Source: Mycobacterium gallinarum (lineage in GTDB: Bacteria; Actinomycetota; Actinomycetes; Mycobacteriales; Mycobacteriaceae). Taken from it: 64,000 nt of DNA. Of the stretch, positions 45,657-54,678 are shown one piece after another (the first letter of the stretch is position 1; the number at the start of each line of letters is the position of its first letter). The notes under the pieces were generated by a model. That model saw nothing but the letters and a program-made list of their open reading frames with translations. It was not told the DNA's origin and ran no database searches. Where the stretch lies: the NCBI RefSeq assembly GCF_010726765.1, contig NZ_AP022601.1:4402001-4466000 (forward strand). The letters run 5' to 3'. Position numbers and translations under genes: made by a program.

Positions 45657-47833
45657 ACGGTCGCTTCGGTCGCGATGGCGTCGGACATCAGCACGCTCAG
45701 GTGTTGCCAGTAGATCCAGTCGGCAATTGCGGCGCGCTGGTCAGCCGGGTCGACGGTGGTGTGGGCGCGGTACAGGGCTAGTTCCTGCGCATGCTCGGCA
45801 TAGGTGACGAACGCCTCGATTTGCACGACAGCGCGCTCGGGCGCATTGCTCAGGAGCGGACGGAACACCTCGAACCACAATTGCGCTCGTTTGTCCTCGG
45901 GCGCATTGGCATCGGCCTGAGCCGGCGGCAGGAGATCGGGTAGTCCGGTGCTGCTGACCGCGGCGAGCTTGACCGCGGCGTCGGGGGCAATCACCTGGAG
46001 GCGGTGCCGACCTTCCATGGTTCCGCTCTCGGGGATGTCGTCGGGGCGCAGAACGATCTTGGGCGCTCCAGGGTCGAACCCCTTGAACTGGTCCTCGGTG
46101 GCGATGACGGCGCGAAGGTCGGTGTTGTGGTGTTGAGCCCAACCATGAAGGGCGAGAATCGGATACGTCGTCCAGGTGCCGCGGACCGTCGCGGGGATGC
46201 TCTCGTCGGCGGTGGCCATGGTGACTTGTTCGGGCAGGTTCACACCGTCGGGGATGTAGCCGAGGCCGTAGTTGTTGGCGACGACGATGGAGCCGTCCTT
46301 CGCGAGGCCGGTGAGCCAGACGAAGCCGACGTCGGTGATGCCGACGTTGAGGGCGGCGGCGATACGTTGGGCGAGCACGGCGGGATCGTTGCCGGGCGAA
46401 CGACGGCGCAGGGCCCCGGCGGTGGCTGCTGCGGCGGCGGCCTCGCGGTGGGCGCGGGCGGCCGAAACCGGCACGGGCGCAGGGGCTCCCACAGTGGTGG
46501 CACCGGCGGCCGCGGTGGGGGGCGGGACGGCTGGCGCGACGGGGCCAGCGGGTGCGACGGGTGCGGCGGGCGGTGGTGTGGCCGGCTGGCCGAGTGGTAC
46601 GGGCGGTGCGGCTGGAGCACCGGGACTCGGCGCGGGCGCGATGGGCGCTGAAGTCCCGCCGGTCGGACCCGAGGCGGCTGGAGGAGGCGGCGCGGTGGAC
46701 GCAGGTGCGTCGGGAAGGGCCGGGGAAGCGAGAGGCTGCGGTGTAGGCGCCGAGCCCATCGGTACGGACGGTTGTGTCGGTTGGATGGGTGGCATTTGTG
46801 CCGCGGCGCGGGCCGCCGATTCGGCCATGGCGCGGTTGAATTCGGTCAGCTGCTGAGCAGGAGTGGTAGGTGCGGCGCTGGCGGCCGGCGCGCTGGGTGT
46901 GGGTGTCGCGGACGGCACCGAAGGACTCGAGGGGCTCGACACCGGGCTGGATGGCGATCCGATACTGGGCGCCGACGGCGCACTGGGAGCGCTTGGCGCG
47001 CCTGGTATTCCGGGAAAACCAGGCATGCTGGGAGCTGGTCCCGGAGGTGCTTCGGCGGGCGGTGGCGTGACAGGCGTTGGAGCAGAGGGAGATTCGACTG
47101 GCTCTCGGCCGGGCATGTTTGGCGGCGGTGATTCCGGCTGGGACCCGGCCGGCGGCAAAGGGGAAGTAGTCGATTCGATAGGATCGCGATCATAAGCAGT
47201 CGAATTCTGGGGAGGCGCGGGCGCACCTTGCTGCGGCGTAAGGGGCGGAGCGCTTGATAGCTCACCATTCAGCGGGCCATTTGAATTCGGAGGCGAAACA
47301 GGCGCTTCTCTTGGTGCGTTTTGGCCGAACCATAATGCTTCGGCGTCGGACTGCTTCGGTATCTCCGGCATGACGGCCGGCTCCCCGGAGATACGGGAAC
47401 CCGCGAGAGAAACAATTCCGGTGAGCTCCGCGTGCATGCGATCCACAAATTCCCGTATCGCCGAGTCTTTGACTTCTTCGGGAACCTTTTCGTTGTTCAA
47501 TAAATCTTGGATCGCCTGGTTCGCCGCCTCAACGAGGTCGATTATCTCTCGCTTAGCGTTGCCCACTTCGTCGCCACTAGCGTGAAAGAGCTTGGCCGAT
47601 TCGTCGAGTTTTTGCTCGATGGCTTCGAGATCAGCGATCCGTCGATCAAGAGCGCCCGACGCTGCACGCGCAGCCCCACCGGCCCAGAGGCCAACACCGC
47701 CGAACAACTGCGTACGCTGCTGTAGCGCGTCCCCGAGTTGAGTTTTGATGTTGTTCGAGACAGCGCTGAAGGCATCCCCGCAGCTGTGAAGTACATCCTC
47801 GTCTACATCCGGCCAGGCTGGTGGATTCGTCAT
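45653..47833 (-). CDS. espK: ESX-1 secretion-associated protein EspK
   Basis: A 726-residue protein matching EspK (Rv3879c, 729 residues) in plan. The N-terminal helical domain (about 1–130) has DEDVLHSCGDAF and the WAGGAARAASGALDRRI turn. A very long Pro/Ala-rich middle follows, and the C-terminal domain has RRIAAALN-type and IVVANNYGLGYIPDG segments, KIVLRPDDIPESG and IADWIYWQHL. EspK binds EspB in M. marinum, but espB is not present in this window. The ATG at 47833 is preferred. Its 5' part looks less GC-biased than its neighbours. Confidence 0.92.
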   Translation of the reverse strand: MTNPPAWPDVDEDVLHSCGDAFSAVSNNIKTQLGDALQQRTQLFGGVGLWAGGAARAASGALDRRIADLEAIEQKLDESAKLFHASGDEVGNAKREIIDLVEAANQAIQDLLNNEKVPEEVKDSAIREFVDRMHAELTGIVSLAGSRISGEPAVMPEIPKQSDAEALWFGQNAPREAPVSPPNSNGPLNGELSSAPPLTPQQGAPAPPQNSTAYDRDPIESTTSPLPPAGSQPESPPPNMPGREPVESPSAPTPVTPPPAEAPPGPAPSMPGFPGIPGAPSAPSAPSAPSIGSPSSPVSSPSSPSVPSATPTPSAPAASAAPTTPAQQLTEFNRAMAESAARAAAQMPPIQPTQPSVPMGSAPTPQPLASPALPDAPASTAPPPPAASGPTGGTSAPIAPAPSPGAPAAPPVPLGQPATPPPAAPVAPAGPVAPAVPPPTAAAGATTVGAPAPVPVSAARAHREAAAAAATAGALRRRSPGNDPAVLAQRIAAALNVGITDVGFVWLTGLAKDGSIVVANNYGLGYIPDGVNLPEQVTMATADESIPATVRGTWTTYPILALHGWAQHHNTDLRAVIATEDQFKGFDPGAPKIVLRPDDIPESGTMEGRHRLQVIAPDAAVKLAAVSSTGLPDLLPPAQADANAPEDKRAQLWFEVFRPLLSNAPERAVVQIEAFVTYAEHAQELALYRAHTTVDPADQRAAIADWIYWQHLSVLMSDAIATEATV

Positions 47834-47868
47834 GCCGTAGGGATCAGATGGTTTACCCAGACCCACTG

Positions 47869-48984
47869 TTATGCCCCAGCCGCTTTGCACGCTTGGTAGA
47901 TCAGCGAAGTAAGACGACCAGACGTACTCTGCAGGTACGCATCCGCTGATACGTAAGTGGGCAACGCTTGCGCGTACGCCCGACGATATTGTGCGGCAAG
48001 AGTTGCGAAGTCCTGAATCACAGGATTAGAGCTGGACAGCGCCAATTCTTCGAGCGCATCGGCTTGGCTGTTCATTACCGGGATGACGGCGTCCATAACG
48101 GCTCGTTGTTCAGGAGTCCAATCGCTGGCGGAGATCGCCGAATCGATCGCCTGCCACGCTTTCGTCTCCGACTCGAACTTGTCCGTTAGTCGGTCCCATT
48201 CGGGGCAACCAGGGTCGGGCGACTCCATGAACCGCCTAGGATCAGCGGGATCGCTTAGTGGCGCGACGGCCGACGGCGGAGACGGCGAGGGGATGAGCGG
48301 ACCCCGCGCTTGAGCCGAGCCGTAAGTAATTGCGGCACAGGTGTAGACGAGGGTCGCAGTCGCGCCCATGAAGACGCCAGCCAGATAATTGGATTCGGGC
48401 GTATACGTGGCGATTGTTTCGCTATACGCGCGTGCGTAAGCGATGAACTGTTCGTAAACTTCGCGCATTACGCGGTGCGGCGTGAGTTGCGCTAGAGCTA
48501 CGGTTTGGTCTGCCGCTGCGGTGGCCGCCTTCCCGACCTCCTCGTACTGTGCGCGCTGCTCTGGACTCCAATCTGTGGAGGGAATAGCCGGATCACGCTT
48601 GTTCCAGCCCCTTCGCTGGACAGCGACGAATGTGTCGTTGATGGGACCCCAAGCAGCGCAACTCGGATCTTCGGTGATGATGTTCGCGGGGCCCTTGTCG
48701 TCGGCGCTCGCCAATCCGAAGGTCTCGCCTGTGGGTGACGGACCGTCGTCTGCATCATCCTTCGTGACCGAAATTGTCACTGCCGCAGTCACTCCGATGA
48801 CCACAAGCAAGGCAATCGCGCCGAGCCCCCACTTCCAGCCATTGCCGCGCTTCTTCGGCACCGGTCCGACGCCCCACGGCTGCTGCGGACCCGGATAGCC
48901 TTGTGGCGGATAGGGATTCCCAGGCGGCGGCGGACCGCCAGGCGGAGGCGGAGGTGGCGGCCCGCCAGGCGGCGGGAAACTCAC
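47869..48984 (-). CDS. Proline-rich membrane protein with a duplicated helical domain
   Basis: A 371-residue protein. The first ~45 residues are Pro/Gly-rich, then one transmembrane helix (about 52–71). Outside, two repeats of the same ~115-residue helical domain follow: the first has DPSCAAWGPINDTF and STDWSPEQRAQY, the second DPGCPEWDRLTDKF and ASDWTPEQRAVM; both end in a hydrophobic helix with a second cysteine (YTCAAI, YQACKA). Each copy thus keeps a Cys pair, probably a disulfide. The GTG start overlaps the upstream gene by 4 bp. Function unknown; it is in an operon with espK. Confidence 0.75.
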   Translation of the reverse strand: MSFPPPGGPPPPPPPGGPPPPGNPYPPQGYPGPQQPWGVGPVPKKRGNGWKWGLGAIALLVVIGVTAAVTISVTKDDADDGPSPTGETFGLASADDKGPANIITEDPSCAAWGPINDTFVAVQRRGWNKRDPAIPSTDWSPEQRAQYEEVGKAATAAADQTVALAQLTPHRVMREVYEQFIAYARAYSETIATYTPESNYLAGVFMGATATLVYTCAAITYGSAQARGPLIPSPSPPSAVAPLSDPADPRRFMESPDPGCPEWDRLTDKFESETKAWQAIDSAISASDWTPEQRAVMDAVIPVMNSQADALEELALSSSNPVIQDFATLAAQYRRAYAQALPTYVSADAYLQSTSGRLTSLIYQACKAAGA

Positions 48985-49778
48985 AGCGCGATCTCCGGGC
49001 CGGACTCAGCAGGACGTGTGGGCGCGGGCTTCGACGCAGCCGGTGCCGGCGGTGTGGGCTCTGGCGCACCTACGTCCGGCACCCGCTCACCACCCGAACT
49101 CGAAGCCCCAGGTGCCGCTTCGGATCGCGGCTCCGTCTTCTCCTCGTCGGGCCGCTCCTCGCGCGCCTCTTCCGGCATCAGCGTCTCGTCCTCGGCAACC
49201 TTCTCGTCACCCCCGCCGGACTGCGCCATCTGAGCCGCCTGCTGCACAGCGGTCTGAACGCCCTGCATCATCGCCTGTGGGATCGCGGCGGCCATGCCCG
49301 CCAACTGCATTGGAATCTGCGCGGCCTGCTGAGCCAGCTGCATCGGCATCTGCATCAGCTGGCCCATCTGATCGGACTGTCCCGGGCCCGCGGCCGGGGC
49401 GCCCGCCGCGCCCGAACCAACCGATCCCGCCCCACCTCCGCCCGCTGTTTGGCCGCCCCCGCCAGCACCATCCACGTCCTCGAGGATCCCCAACTGCTTG
49501 AGGATCTCCTCGGCGATCCGTCGATCGGCGGCGTCATAGCTATCCGCGGCCTCCATGACGTTCTGGGCAAAGCGGACCAGCTCGTCTTTGGCGATCGGCA
49601 TCTGAGCCAGCACCGGATCGACGACCTCGGACACCCGGCCCGCGATCGCCGTCGACAGGGCATCTGCTCCAGAAGGGCTGAACGAGGCGGGCGGTTCCGG
49701 GAGCAATCCCGCGATGGTCTCCAACTTGCCGCCGGACTGACGGACCAGCGCGGTATCGACCCGCAAATCCTCAGTCAC
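48981..49778 (-). CDS. EspC-like ESX-1 substrate with Gln/Met-rich and acidic tail
   Basis: A 265-residue protein. Residues 1–100 are an EspC-type helical hairpin (TEDLRVDTALVRQSGGKLE) ending in the export signal YDAAD (YxxxD) at the second helix. Then comes a Gly-rich spacer, an amphipathic Gln/Met/Ala-rich stretch (QLAQQAAQIPMQLAG) like that in the PPE68 tail, and an acidic, Pro-rich end. The GTG at 49778 has GGGGAG 7 nt upstream. First gene of the 49778-to-45653 operon with the duplicated-domain protein and espK. Confidence 0.72.
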   Translation of the reverse strand: MTEDLRVDTALVRQSGGKLETIAGLLPEPPASFSPSGADALSTAIAGRVSEVVDPVLAQMPIAKDELVRFAQNVMEAADSYDAADRRIAEEILKQLGILEDVDGAGGGGQTAGGGGAGSVGSGAAGAPAAGPGQSDQMGQLMQMPMQLAQQAAQIPMQLAGMAAAIPQAMMQGVQTAVQQAAQMAQSGGGDEKVAEDETLMPEEAREERPDEEKTEPRSEAAPGASSSGGERVPDVGAPEPTPPAPAASKPAPTRPAESGPEIAL

Positions 49779-50123
49779 GCTTACTCCCCATGGCAATCGG
49801 CTTCGCGCTGAGTGCTTGGCAAGCCCCCTGCGCCATCACGACGAAAATGCTACCGGAACTGCAATATCGCCACGTGCACCAATTCCGCCGACCCGACCTC
49901 GACGAATGGGCGTAGCGGCATCGCCATCTACGAGGATGTCGCCCGCAGAAAGAGCTTCCGCCGGCTTCGCAAAGGAAAACAACTGTGACTGCCCAAACAA
50001 CCACCCCTATATCGCCGAGCAAATGTGCGGCCGCCGACGAGTGTGGAGTTTCCTCACGCGAACGGCACCCACAGCGTGCGGGTAACCCACGTTCGGCGGA
50101 GGTAGCCGATAAAGAGGCGCTAG
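49779..50123. other. Gene-free border region after the ESX-1 locus
   Basis: This stretch of 345 bp marks the end of the ESX-1 genes, where eccE1 and mycP1 would be expected. No convincing gene is seen. It holds one CGTAGCG (49911–49917), like those in front of whiB6, and a copy of the repeat arm found at 12057 (50076–50100). Confidence 0.5.
50076..50100 (+). repeat. Single copy of the dispersed repeat arm
   Basis: These 25 bases are identical to 12057–12081, the right arm of the inverted repeat plus flanking GCGGA. No matching left arm is present here. It lies 24 bp past the stop codon of the Rv3863-like short gene, at the ESX-1 border. Confidence 0.85.
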
Positions 50124-50588
50124 CTAGCCGCCGAGTGCGGCGATCAGATCCTTGATCCGCGAGGTCTCTTCCTCGGTCGCGGGCTCCTCCACCTCGACGG
50201 CCTCGATCAGGTCCTTGCGCAGACCCACACCGTTCGCCGCCTCCTTGGTGGACAGCTTCGCCCGCCCGCGCGCCACATACAGCCGCTGACCCAGCGTCGC
50301 GCTGGGCCCATTGGCCGCCGCTTCCATCAGATCGTCGTAGCGCCCGCGCACAGCGCTCAGCGCGACGACCACCGACGGCGTCGCGCGACTACGCCCGGCC
50401 GCGTCGGTCAGCGAGCCGATGAGCTTGCGCAGCCCCACCAGAATCACCCCGGCGCGATCTGCGAACTCCGGATCTTGAGCGTCCGGCAGGGCGTCGATTG
50501 CCACGTCGTACATGTGCATCGCCGCGTCGGACATGCCGACAATTACTGGAGCTTCGCCGTCATTGGGTGCTGAATCAGCCACAGCCAC
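50124..50588 (-). CDS. Short paralogue of the Rv3863-like protein (C-terminal half)
   Basis: A 154-residue protein corresponding to the C-terminal half of the protein at 25941–26660. [21 protein letters not shown] matches DDPEFTPRATKILADLRQL, and [13 protein letters not shown] and [15 protein letters not shown] match the partner closely. It keeps the helix-turn-helix-like unit but lacks the XRE-like N-terminal domain. The GTG at 50588 has GGAAGAAG upstream. Divergent from treS. A regulatory or adaptor role is inferred. Confidence 0.75.
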   Translation of the reverse strand: MAVADSAPNDGEAPVIVGMSDAAMHMYDVAIDALPDAQDPEFADRAGVILVGLRKLIGSLTDAAGRSRATPSVVVALSAVRGRYDDLMEAAANGPSATLGQRLYVARGRAKLSTKEAANGVGLRKDLIEAVEVEEPATEEETSRIKDLIAALGG

Positions 50589-50734
50589 TCGCTTCTTCCA
50601 CGGATCGAGACGGACGAAACCGTAGCCCGTCGGGACCGTCTGTACAACCGCTAGGAAACCAGCAAACAGCGGGCCGACGGACGTCGATTCCGGGCGGTTC
50701 AATTCCGTCGGACATGGGTAGGTTTGAACCTTGT

Positions 50735-52513
50735 ATGGACTTGAGCAACCACGACCCAGCCGAAGGTAGCCACGTCGAGAACGGCGTGGTGGAACATCCG
50801 ACCGCAGAAGACTTCGAACACGCCCGCGCGCTGCCTGAGGACCGCACCTGGTTCAAGCACGCGGTCTTCTACGAAGTCCTCGTGCGCGCCTTCCACGACT
50901 CCAACGCCGACGGCAGCGGTGACCTACGCGGTCTGACCGAGCGGCTGGACTACCTGAAATGGCTTGGCGTCGACTGCCTTTGGCTGCCGCCCTTCTACGA
51001 CTCCCCGTTGCGTGACGGCGGCTACGACATCCGCGACTTCTACAAGGTGTTGCCCGAGTTCGGCACAGTCGATGACTTCGTCGAGCTGCTCGACGCGGCA
51101 CACCGCCGCGGCATTCGTGTCATCACCGACCTGGTCATGAACCACACATCCGATTCACACGAGTGGTTTCAGGAGTCCCGACGCAACCCCGACGGCCCCT
51201 ACGGCGACTACTACGTCTGGAGCGACACCAGCGAGAAGTACCAGGACGCCCGCATCATCTTCGTCGACACCGAGGAGTCCAACTGGACTTACGACCCGGT
51301 GCGACGCCAGTTCTACTGGCACCGCTTCTTCTCACACCAGCCCGACCTCAACTACGACAACCCTGCCGTGCAGGAAGCCATGATCGACGTCCTGCGCTTC
51401 TGGCTGGATCTCGGCATCGACGGCTTCCGCCTGGACGCCGTGCCCTACCTCTTCGAGCGAGAGGGCACCAACTGCGAGAACCTGCCTGAGACGCACGGCT
51501 TCCTGCGCCACTGCCGCAAGGTCATCGACGACGAGTTCCCCGGCCGCGTCCTGCTCGCCGAGGCCAACCAATGGCCGGCCGACGTGGTCGAGTACTTCGG
51601 CGATCCGAAAACCGGCGGCGACGAATGCCACATGGCGTTCCACTTCCCGCTGATGCCAAGGATTTTCATGGCGGTGCGGCGTGAGTCGCGCTTCCCGATC
51701 TCCGAGATCATGGCCCAGACGCCCGATATTCCGGAGATGGCGCAGTGGGGCATCTTCCTGCGTAACCACGACGAGCTGACACTCGAGATGGTCACCGACG
51801 AAGAACGTGACTACATGTACTCCGAGTACGCAAAGGATCCTCGGATGAAGGCCAACGTCGGCATCCGACGAAGGCTCGCGCCGCTACTGGAGAACGACCG
51901 CAACCAGATGCAGTTGTTCACCGCGCTGTTGCTGTCACTGCCCGGTTCGCCGGTGCTGTACTACGGCGACGAGATCGGTATGGGCGACATCATCTGGCTC
52001 GGCGACCGCGACGGCGTCCGCACGCCGATGCAGTGGACACCCGACCGCAATGCGGGGTTTTCCACCGCCAATCCGGGCCGGCTCTATCTGCCGCCCAACC
52101 AGGACCCGATCTACGGTTACCAGTCGGTGAATGTCGAAGCGCAGCGAGACAGTTCGACGTCGCTGCTCAACTGGACCCGCACCATGCTGGCCGTGCGGCG
52201 ACGCCACGACGCATTCGCGATCGGCGCATTCCGCGAGCTTGGCGGCTCGAATCCGTCGGTGCTGACGTACGTTCGGGAGATGGAAGACGAGGAACAGGGT
52301 GGCACCGTGTTGTGTGTCAACAACCTGTCGCGCTTCCCGCAGCCCATCGAGCTGAATCTTCAGCACTGGAACGGGTACACCCCCATTGAAATGACTGGGC
52401 ACGTCGAGTTCCCACGCATCGGACAGCTGCCGTACCTACTCACACTGCCCGGCCATGGGTTCTACTGGTTCGCACTGCGCGAACCCGAACCGGAACCTGG
52501 AGCTGCGCCGTGA
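50735..52513 (+). CDS. treS: Trehalose synthase TreS (trehalose–maltose isomerase)
   Basis: A 592-residue GH13 enzyme that interconverts trehalose and maltose; with Mak it channels maltose into the GlgE alpha-glucan pathway. Catalytic elements are [10 protein letters not shown] (nucleophile Asp), LLAEANQW (acid/base Glu) and RNHDELT (stabilising Asp). The N-terminus [13 protein letters not shown] matches Rv0126. The start is the ATG at 50735 or 50714. It ends in a 4-bp GTGA overlap with mak, the usual tight pairing. Confidence 0.97.
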   Translation: MDLSNHDPAEGSHVENGVVEHPTAEDFEHARALPEDRTWFKHAVFYEVLVRAFHDSNADGSGDLRGLTERLDYLKWLGVDCLWLPPFYDSPLRDGGYDIRDFYKVLPEFGTVDDFVELLDAAHRRGIRVITDLVMNHTSDSHEWFQESRRNPDGPYGDYYVWSDTSEKYQDARIIFVDTEESNWTYDPVRRQFYWHRFFSHQPDLNYDNPAVQEAMIDVLRFWLDLGIDGFRLDAVPYLFEREGTNCENLPETHGFLRHCRKVIDDEFPGRVLLAEANQWPADVVEYFGDPKTGGDECHMAFHFPLMPRIFMAVRRESRFPISEIMAQTPDIPEMAQWGIFLRNHDELTLEMVTDEERDYMYSEYAKDPRMKANVGIRRRLAPLLENDRNQMQLFTALLLSLPGSPVLYYGDEIGMGDIIWLGDRDGVRTPMQWTPDRNAGFSTANPGRLYLPPNQDPIYGYQSVNVEAQRDSSTSLLNWTRTMLAVRRRHDAFAIGAFRELGGSNPSVLTYVREMEDEEQGGTVLCVNNLSRFPQPIELNLQHWNGYTPIEMTGHVEFPRIGQLPYLLTLPGHGFYWFALREPEPEPGAAP

Positions 52514-53853
52514 ACCTGCCCTTCGCCGAATGGCTGCCGCATCAGCGCTGGTACGCCGGCCGCAGCCGCGAACTCGCGTCCGCCGAGCCCGCTGTCCGCG
52601 TCCCGTTGCGCGACGACATGGAACTCGTCCTGCTCGACGTGTCGTACACCGACGGCGGCTCGGAGCGTTACCAGGTCATCGTTCAGTGGAACCACGAGCC
52701 CATCGAGGAGTTCGCGGATGCGGCCACCATCGGGACAGACGGCGACCGCACCGCGTATGACGCTCTCTACGACCCGGAGGCCGGACAGTACCTGCTGTCG
52801 CTGATCGACGCGTCCGCGACCGTCGGGGAGGCGGATGCGGCGGTGCGCTTCCAGAAGGAGCCCGACGCCACGCTGCCGCTCGACATCGCGCCGAGACTGA
52901 TGGGTGCCGAGCAGAGCAACACCAGCGTGGTGTTCGAGCAGGAAGCCGTCCTGAAGATCTTCCGTCGCATCACACCCGGCACCAACCCGGACATCGAACT
53001 CAACCGGGTCCTGGCGCGAGCGGGCAATCACCATGTGGCACAGCTGCTGGGCTCCTTCGAGACGACGTGCGACGGCGAGCCCTGCGCGCTGGGGATGGTC
53101 ACCGCGTTCGCGGCCAACTCCGCCGAGGGTTGGGACATGGCGCTGGCGAGCACCCGCGATCTGTTCGCCGAGGGCGATCTTTACGCCGACGAGGTCGGCG
53201 GCGACTTCGCCGGTGAGTCCTTCCGTCTCGGTGAAGCTGTCGCCTCGGTGCACGCGACGCTCGCCGAGAAGCTCGACACCGAATCGACTCTCTTTCCGGC
53301 CGACACCATGCTGGAGCGTCTAGCGGCGGTGGCCAGCGCGGTGCCTGAACTCCGGGAATACGTGGAACTGATCGAGGAGCGCTACCGCAAGCTCGCCGAG
53401 GAGTCGATCGTCGTGCAACGCATTCACGGCGACCTCCACCTTGGCCAGGTGCTGCGGACTCCGGAGAGCTGGTTGGTGATCGATTTCGAAGGCGAGCCGG
53501 GACAACCGCTGGACGAGCGCCGGCGGCCCGATTCGCCGTTGCGCGACGTGGCCGGAATGCTGCGGTCGTACGAGTACGCCGCGTACCAGCGGCTGATGGA
53601 CCATTCCAGCGACTCCCGGGACGACGACCTGGATCGACAGCTGGCCGCGCGGGCCCGCGAGTGGGTGGACCGCAACGCCGGCTCGTTCTGCGAGGGTTAC
53701 GCCGAGGTATCAGGCGCGGATCCCCGCGAGGCCGGACCGCTGCTGCTGGCCTACGAACTCGACAAGGCGGTGTACGAGGCGGGCTACGAAGCGCGGCACC
53801 GGCCGAGCTGGCTGCCGATCCCACTGAAGTCGATCGCCCGGCTCGTCGGATGA
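52510..53853 (+). CDS. mak: Maltokinase Mak (Pep2)
   Basis: A 447-residue kinase that phosphorylates maltose to maltose-1-phosphate with ATP. The N-terminus [20 protein letters not shown] is the cap domain signature. The kinase-like core has the Brenner-type motif [11 protein letters not shown] (catalytic Asp) and [10 protein letters not shown] (metal Asp), as in aminoglycoside-phosphotransferase folds. It begins at a GTG overlapping treS. glgE and glgB are not in this window. Confidence 0.95.
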   Translation: MNLPFAEWLPHQRWYAGRSRELASAEPAVRVPLRDDMELVLLDVSYTDGGSERYQVIVQWNHEPIEEFADAATIGTDGDRTAYDALYDPEAGQYLLSLIDASATVGEADAAVRFQKEPDATLPLDIAPRLMGAEQSNTSVVFEQEAVLKIFRRITPGTNPDIELNRVLARAGNHHVAQLLGSFETTCDGEPCALGMVTAFAANSAEGWDMALASTRDLFAEGDLYADEVGGDFAGESFRLGEAVASVHATLAEKLDTESTLFPADTMLERLAAVASAVPELREYVELIEERYRKLAEESIVVQRIHGDLHLGQVLRTPESWLVIDFEGEPGQPLDERRRPDSPLRDVAGMLRSYEYAAYQRLMDHSSDSRDDDLDRQLAARAREWVDRNAGSFCEGYAEVSGADPREAGPLLLAYELDKAVYEAGYEARHRPSWLPIPLKSIARLVG

Positions 53854-53905
53854 CGAAAGATATTGCGCTGCTGCCTGATATCTGACTATCGAGGGGAGTG
53901 CCACC

Positions 53906-54286
53906 ATGGCGAAGTACTCACTCAACGACGACGCGGTGGCCAAGGCGCGGGACCTGATCGACGCGCGCCAGTACGTGCTCGACAGCGACTGGGGAGACGT
54001 GCAACCCCGCGCCGACGACCAGAACTCCTACCTCGAATCGCACTCCTGGGAGGACTACGCCCGGTGGCATCTCGGGCTCACCGAGGGCGCAACCGACGGC
54101 ACCAAGGCGCGGTACGCGTTCGTCTATGGTGACCTGCGGAGACTGCACCGCACAGGCCTGATCGCCTGCGTCTACCGGGCGTCCGAATGGCGACACAAGG
54201 ACATCGAGATCGCCGCGCACCAGCTATTGCAATATCTGGACGCCAAGACCGGGCTGAAGCCCACCCGACCTATTGACGGAGCATGA
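53906..54286 (+). CDS. Conserved actinobacterial protein of unknown function
   Basis: A 126-residue cytosolic protein. The N-terminus SLNDDAVAKARDLIDARQYVL and the centre ARWHLGL, then KARYAFVYGDLRRLHR, are a pattern I associate with a widespread uncharacterised actinobacterial family. No catalytic motif is evident. GAGGGGAG lies before the ATG. It lies 52 bp after mak and may be cotranscribed, but nothing links it to glucan metabolism. Confidence 0.75.
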   Translation: MAKYSLNDDAVAKARDLIDARQYVLDSDWGDVQPRADDQNSYLESHSWEDYARWHLGLTEGATDGTKARYAFVYGDLRRLHRTGLIACVYRASEWRHKDIEIAAHQLLQYLDAKTGLKPTRPIDGA

Positions 54287-54305
54287 GACTCACAGGAGGT
54301 GAGTC
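54287..54305 (+). terminator. Short perfect hairpin right after the stop
   Basis: GACTCAC pairs with GTGAGTC around an AGGAG loop, starting at the base after the stop codon. There is no T-run. It may end transcription of the treS–mak unit. Confidence 0.45.
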
Positions 54306-54678
54306 GGCAACCGCGGCCGCCGCTAGGTGCCGCCGACCCCCGGCCCTAACTCCGGCCCCCCCGGCCAGCGGCGGAAGAGAAATCTCTCCGCCAATGCGGC
54401 GACCACGGTTGCTATAGTTCGCGACCGTACCATACGAATTAGTACGATTCGGGCTATTACGCCGCAAGATTGCTGGCGCACAACACTTCTGCGAGTTGGC
54501 GGATTTGCCGCTCAGGCGAACACAACGTCCGAAGGGCCCGCGGCTGACGCCCTGAGCAATCTACTGACCCGGTAGTCAGCGGCTGCCGCGAGCCGTAGCA
54601 TCCGAGTTTGTCACTGCGGCTGACACATCACGGCGACCGCCGACCGTGGGGTCCTGACTATCCGAGGAGACGAAAATA
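54306..54678. other. Gene-free region with an AT-rich patch
   Basis: There is no supported gene in these ~370 bp. The patch around 54410–54470 is A/T-rich (GTACCATACGAATTAGTACG) and probably carries the promoter of the lipoprotein gene at 54679. Confidence 0.4.

Noticed and set aside
49816..50085. 89-codon frame in the ESX-1 border region
   Set aside because: No homology-like pattern or ribosome site, and it runs into the repeat arm; not supported.
50498..50734. Longer N-terminus for TreS
   Set aside because: It would overlap the divergent gene and extends beyond the known family start; MGRFEPC or MDLSNHD fits better.
54327..54575. Short plus-strand frame in the gap before the sensor lipoprotein
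   Set aside because: No ribosome site, unusual composition and no recognisable domain; the region looks like a promoter.
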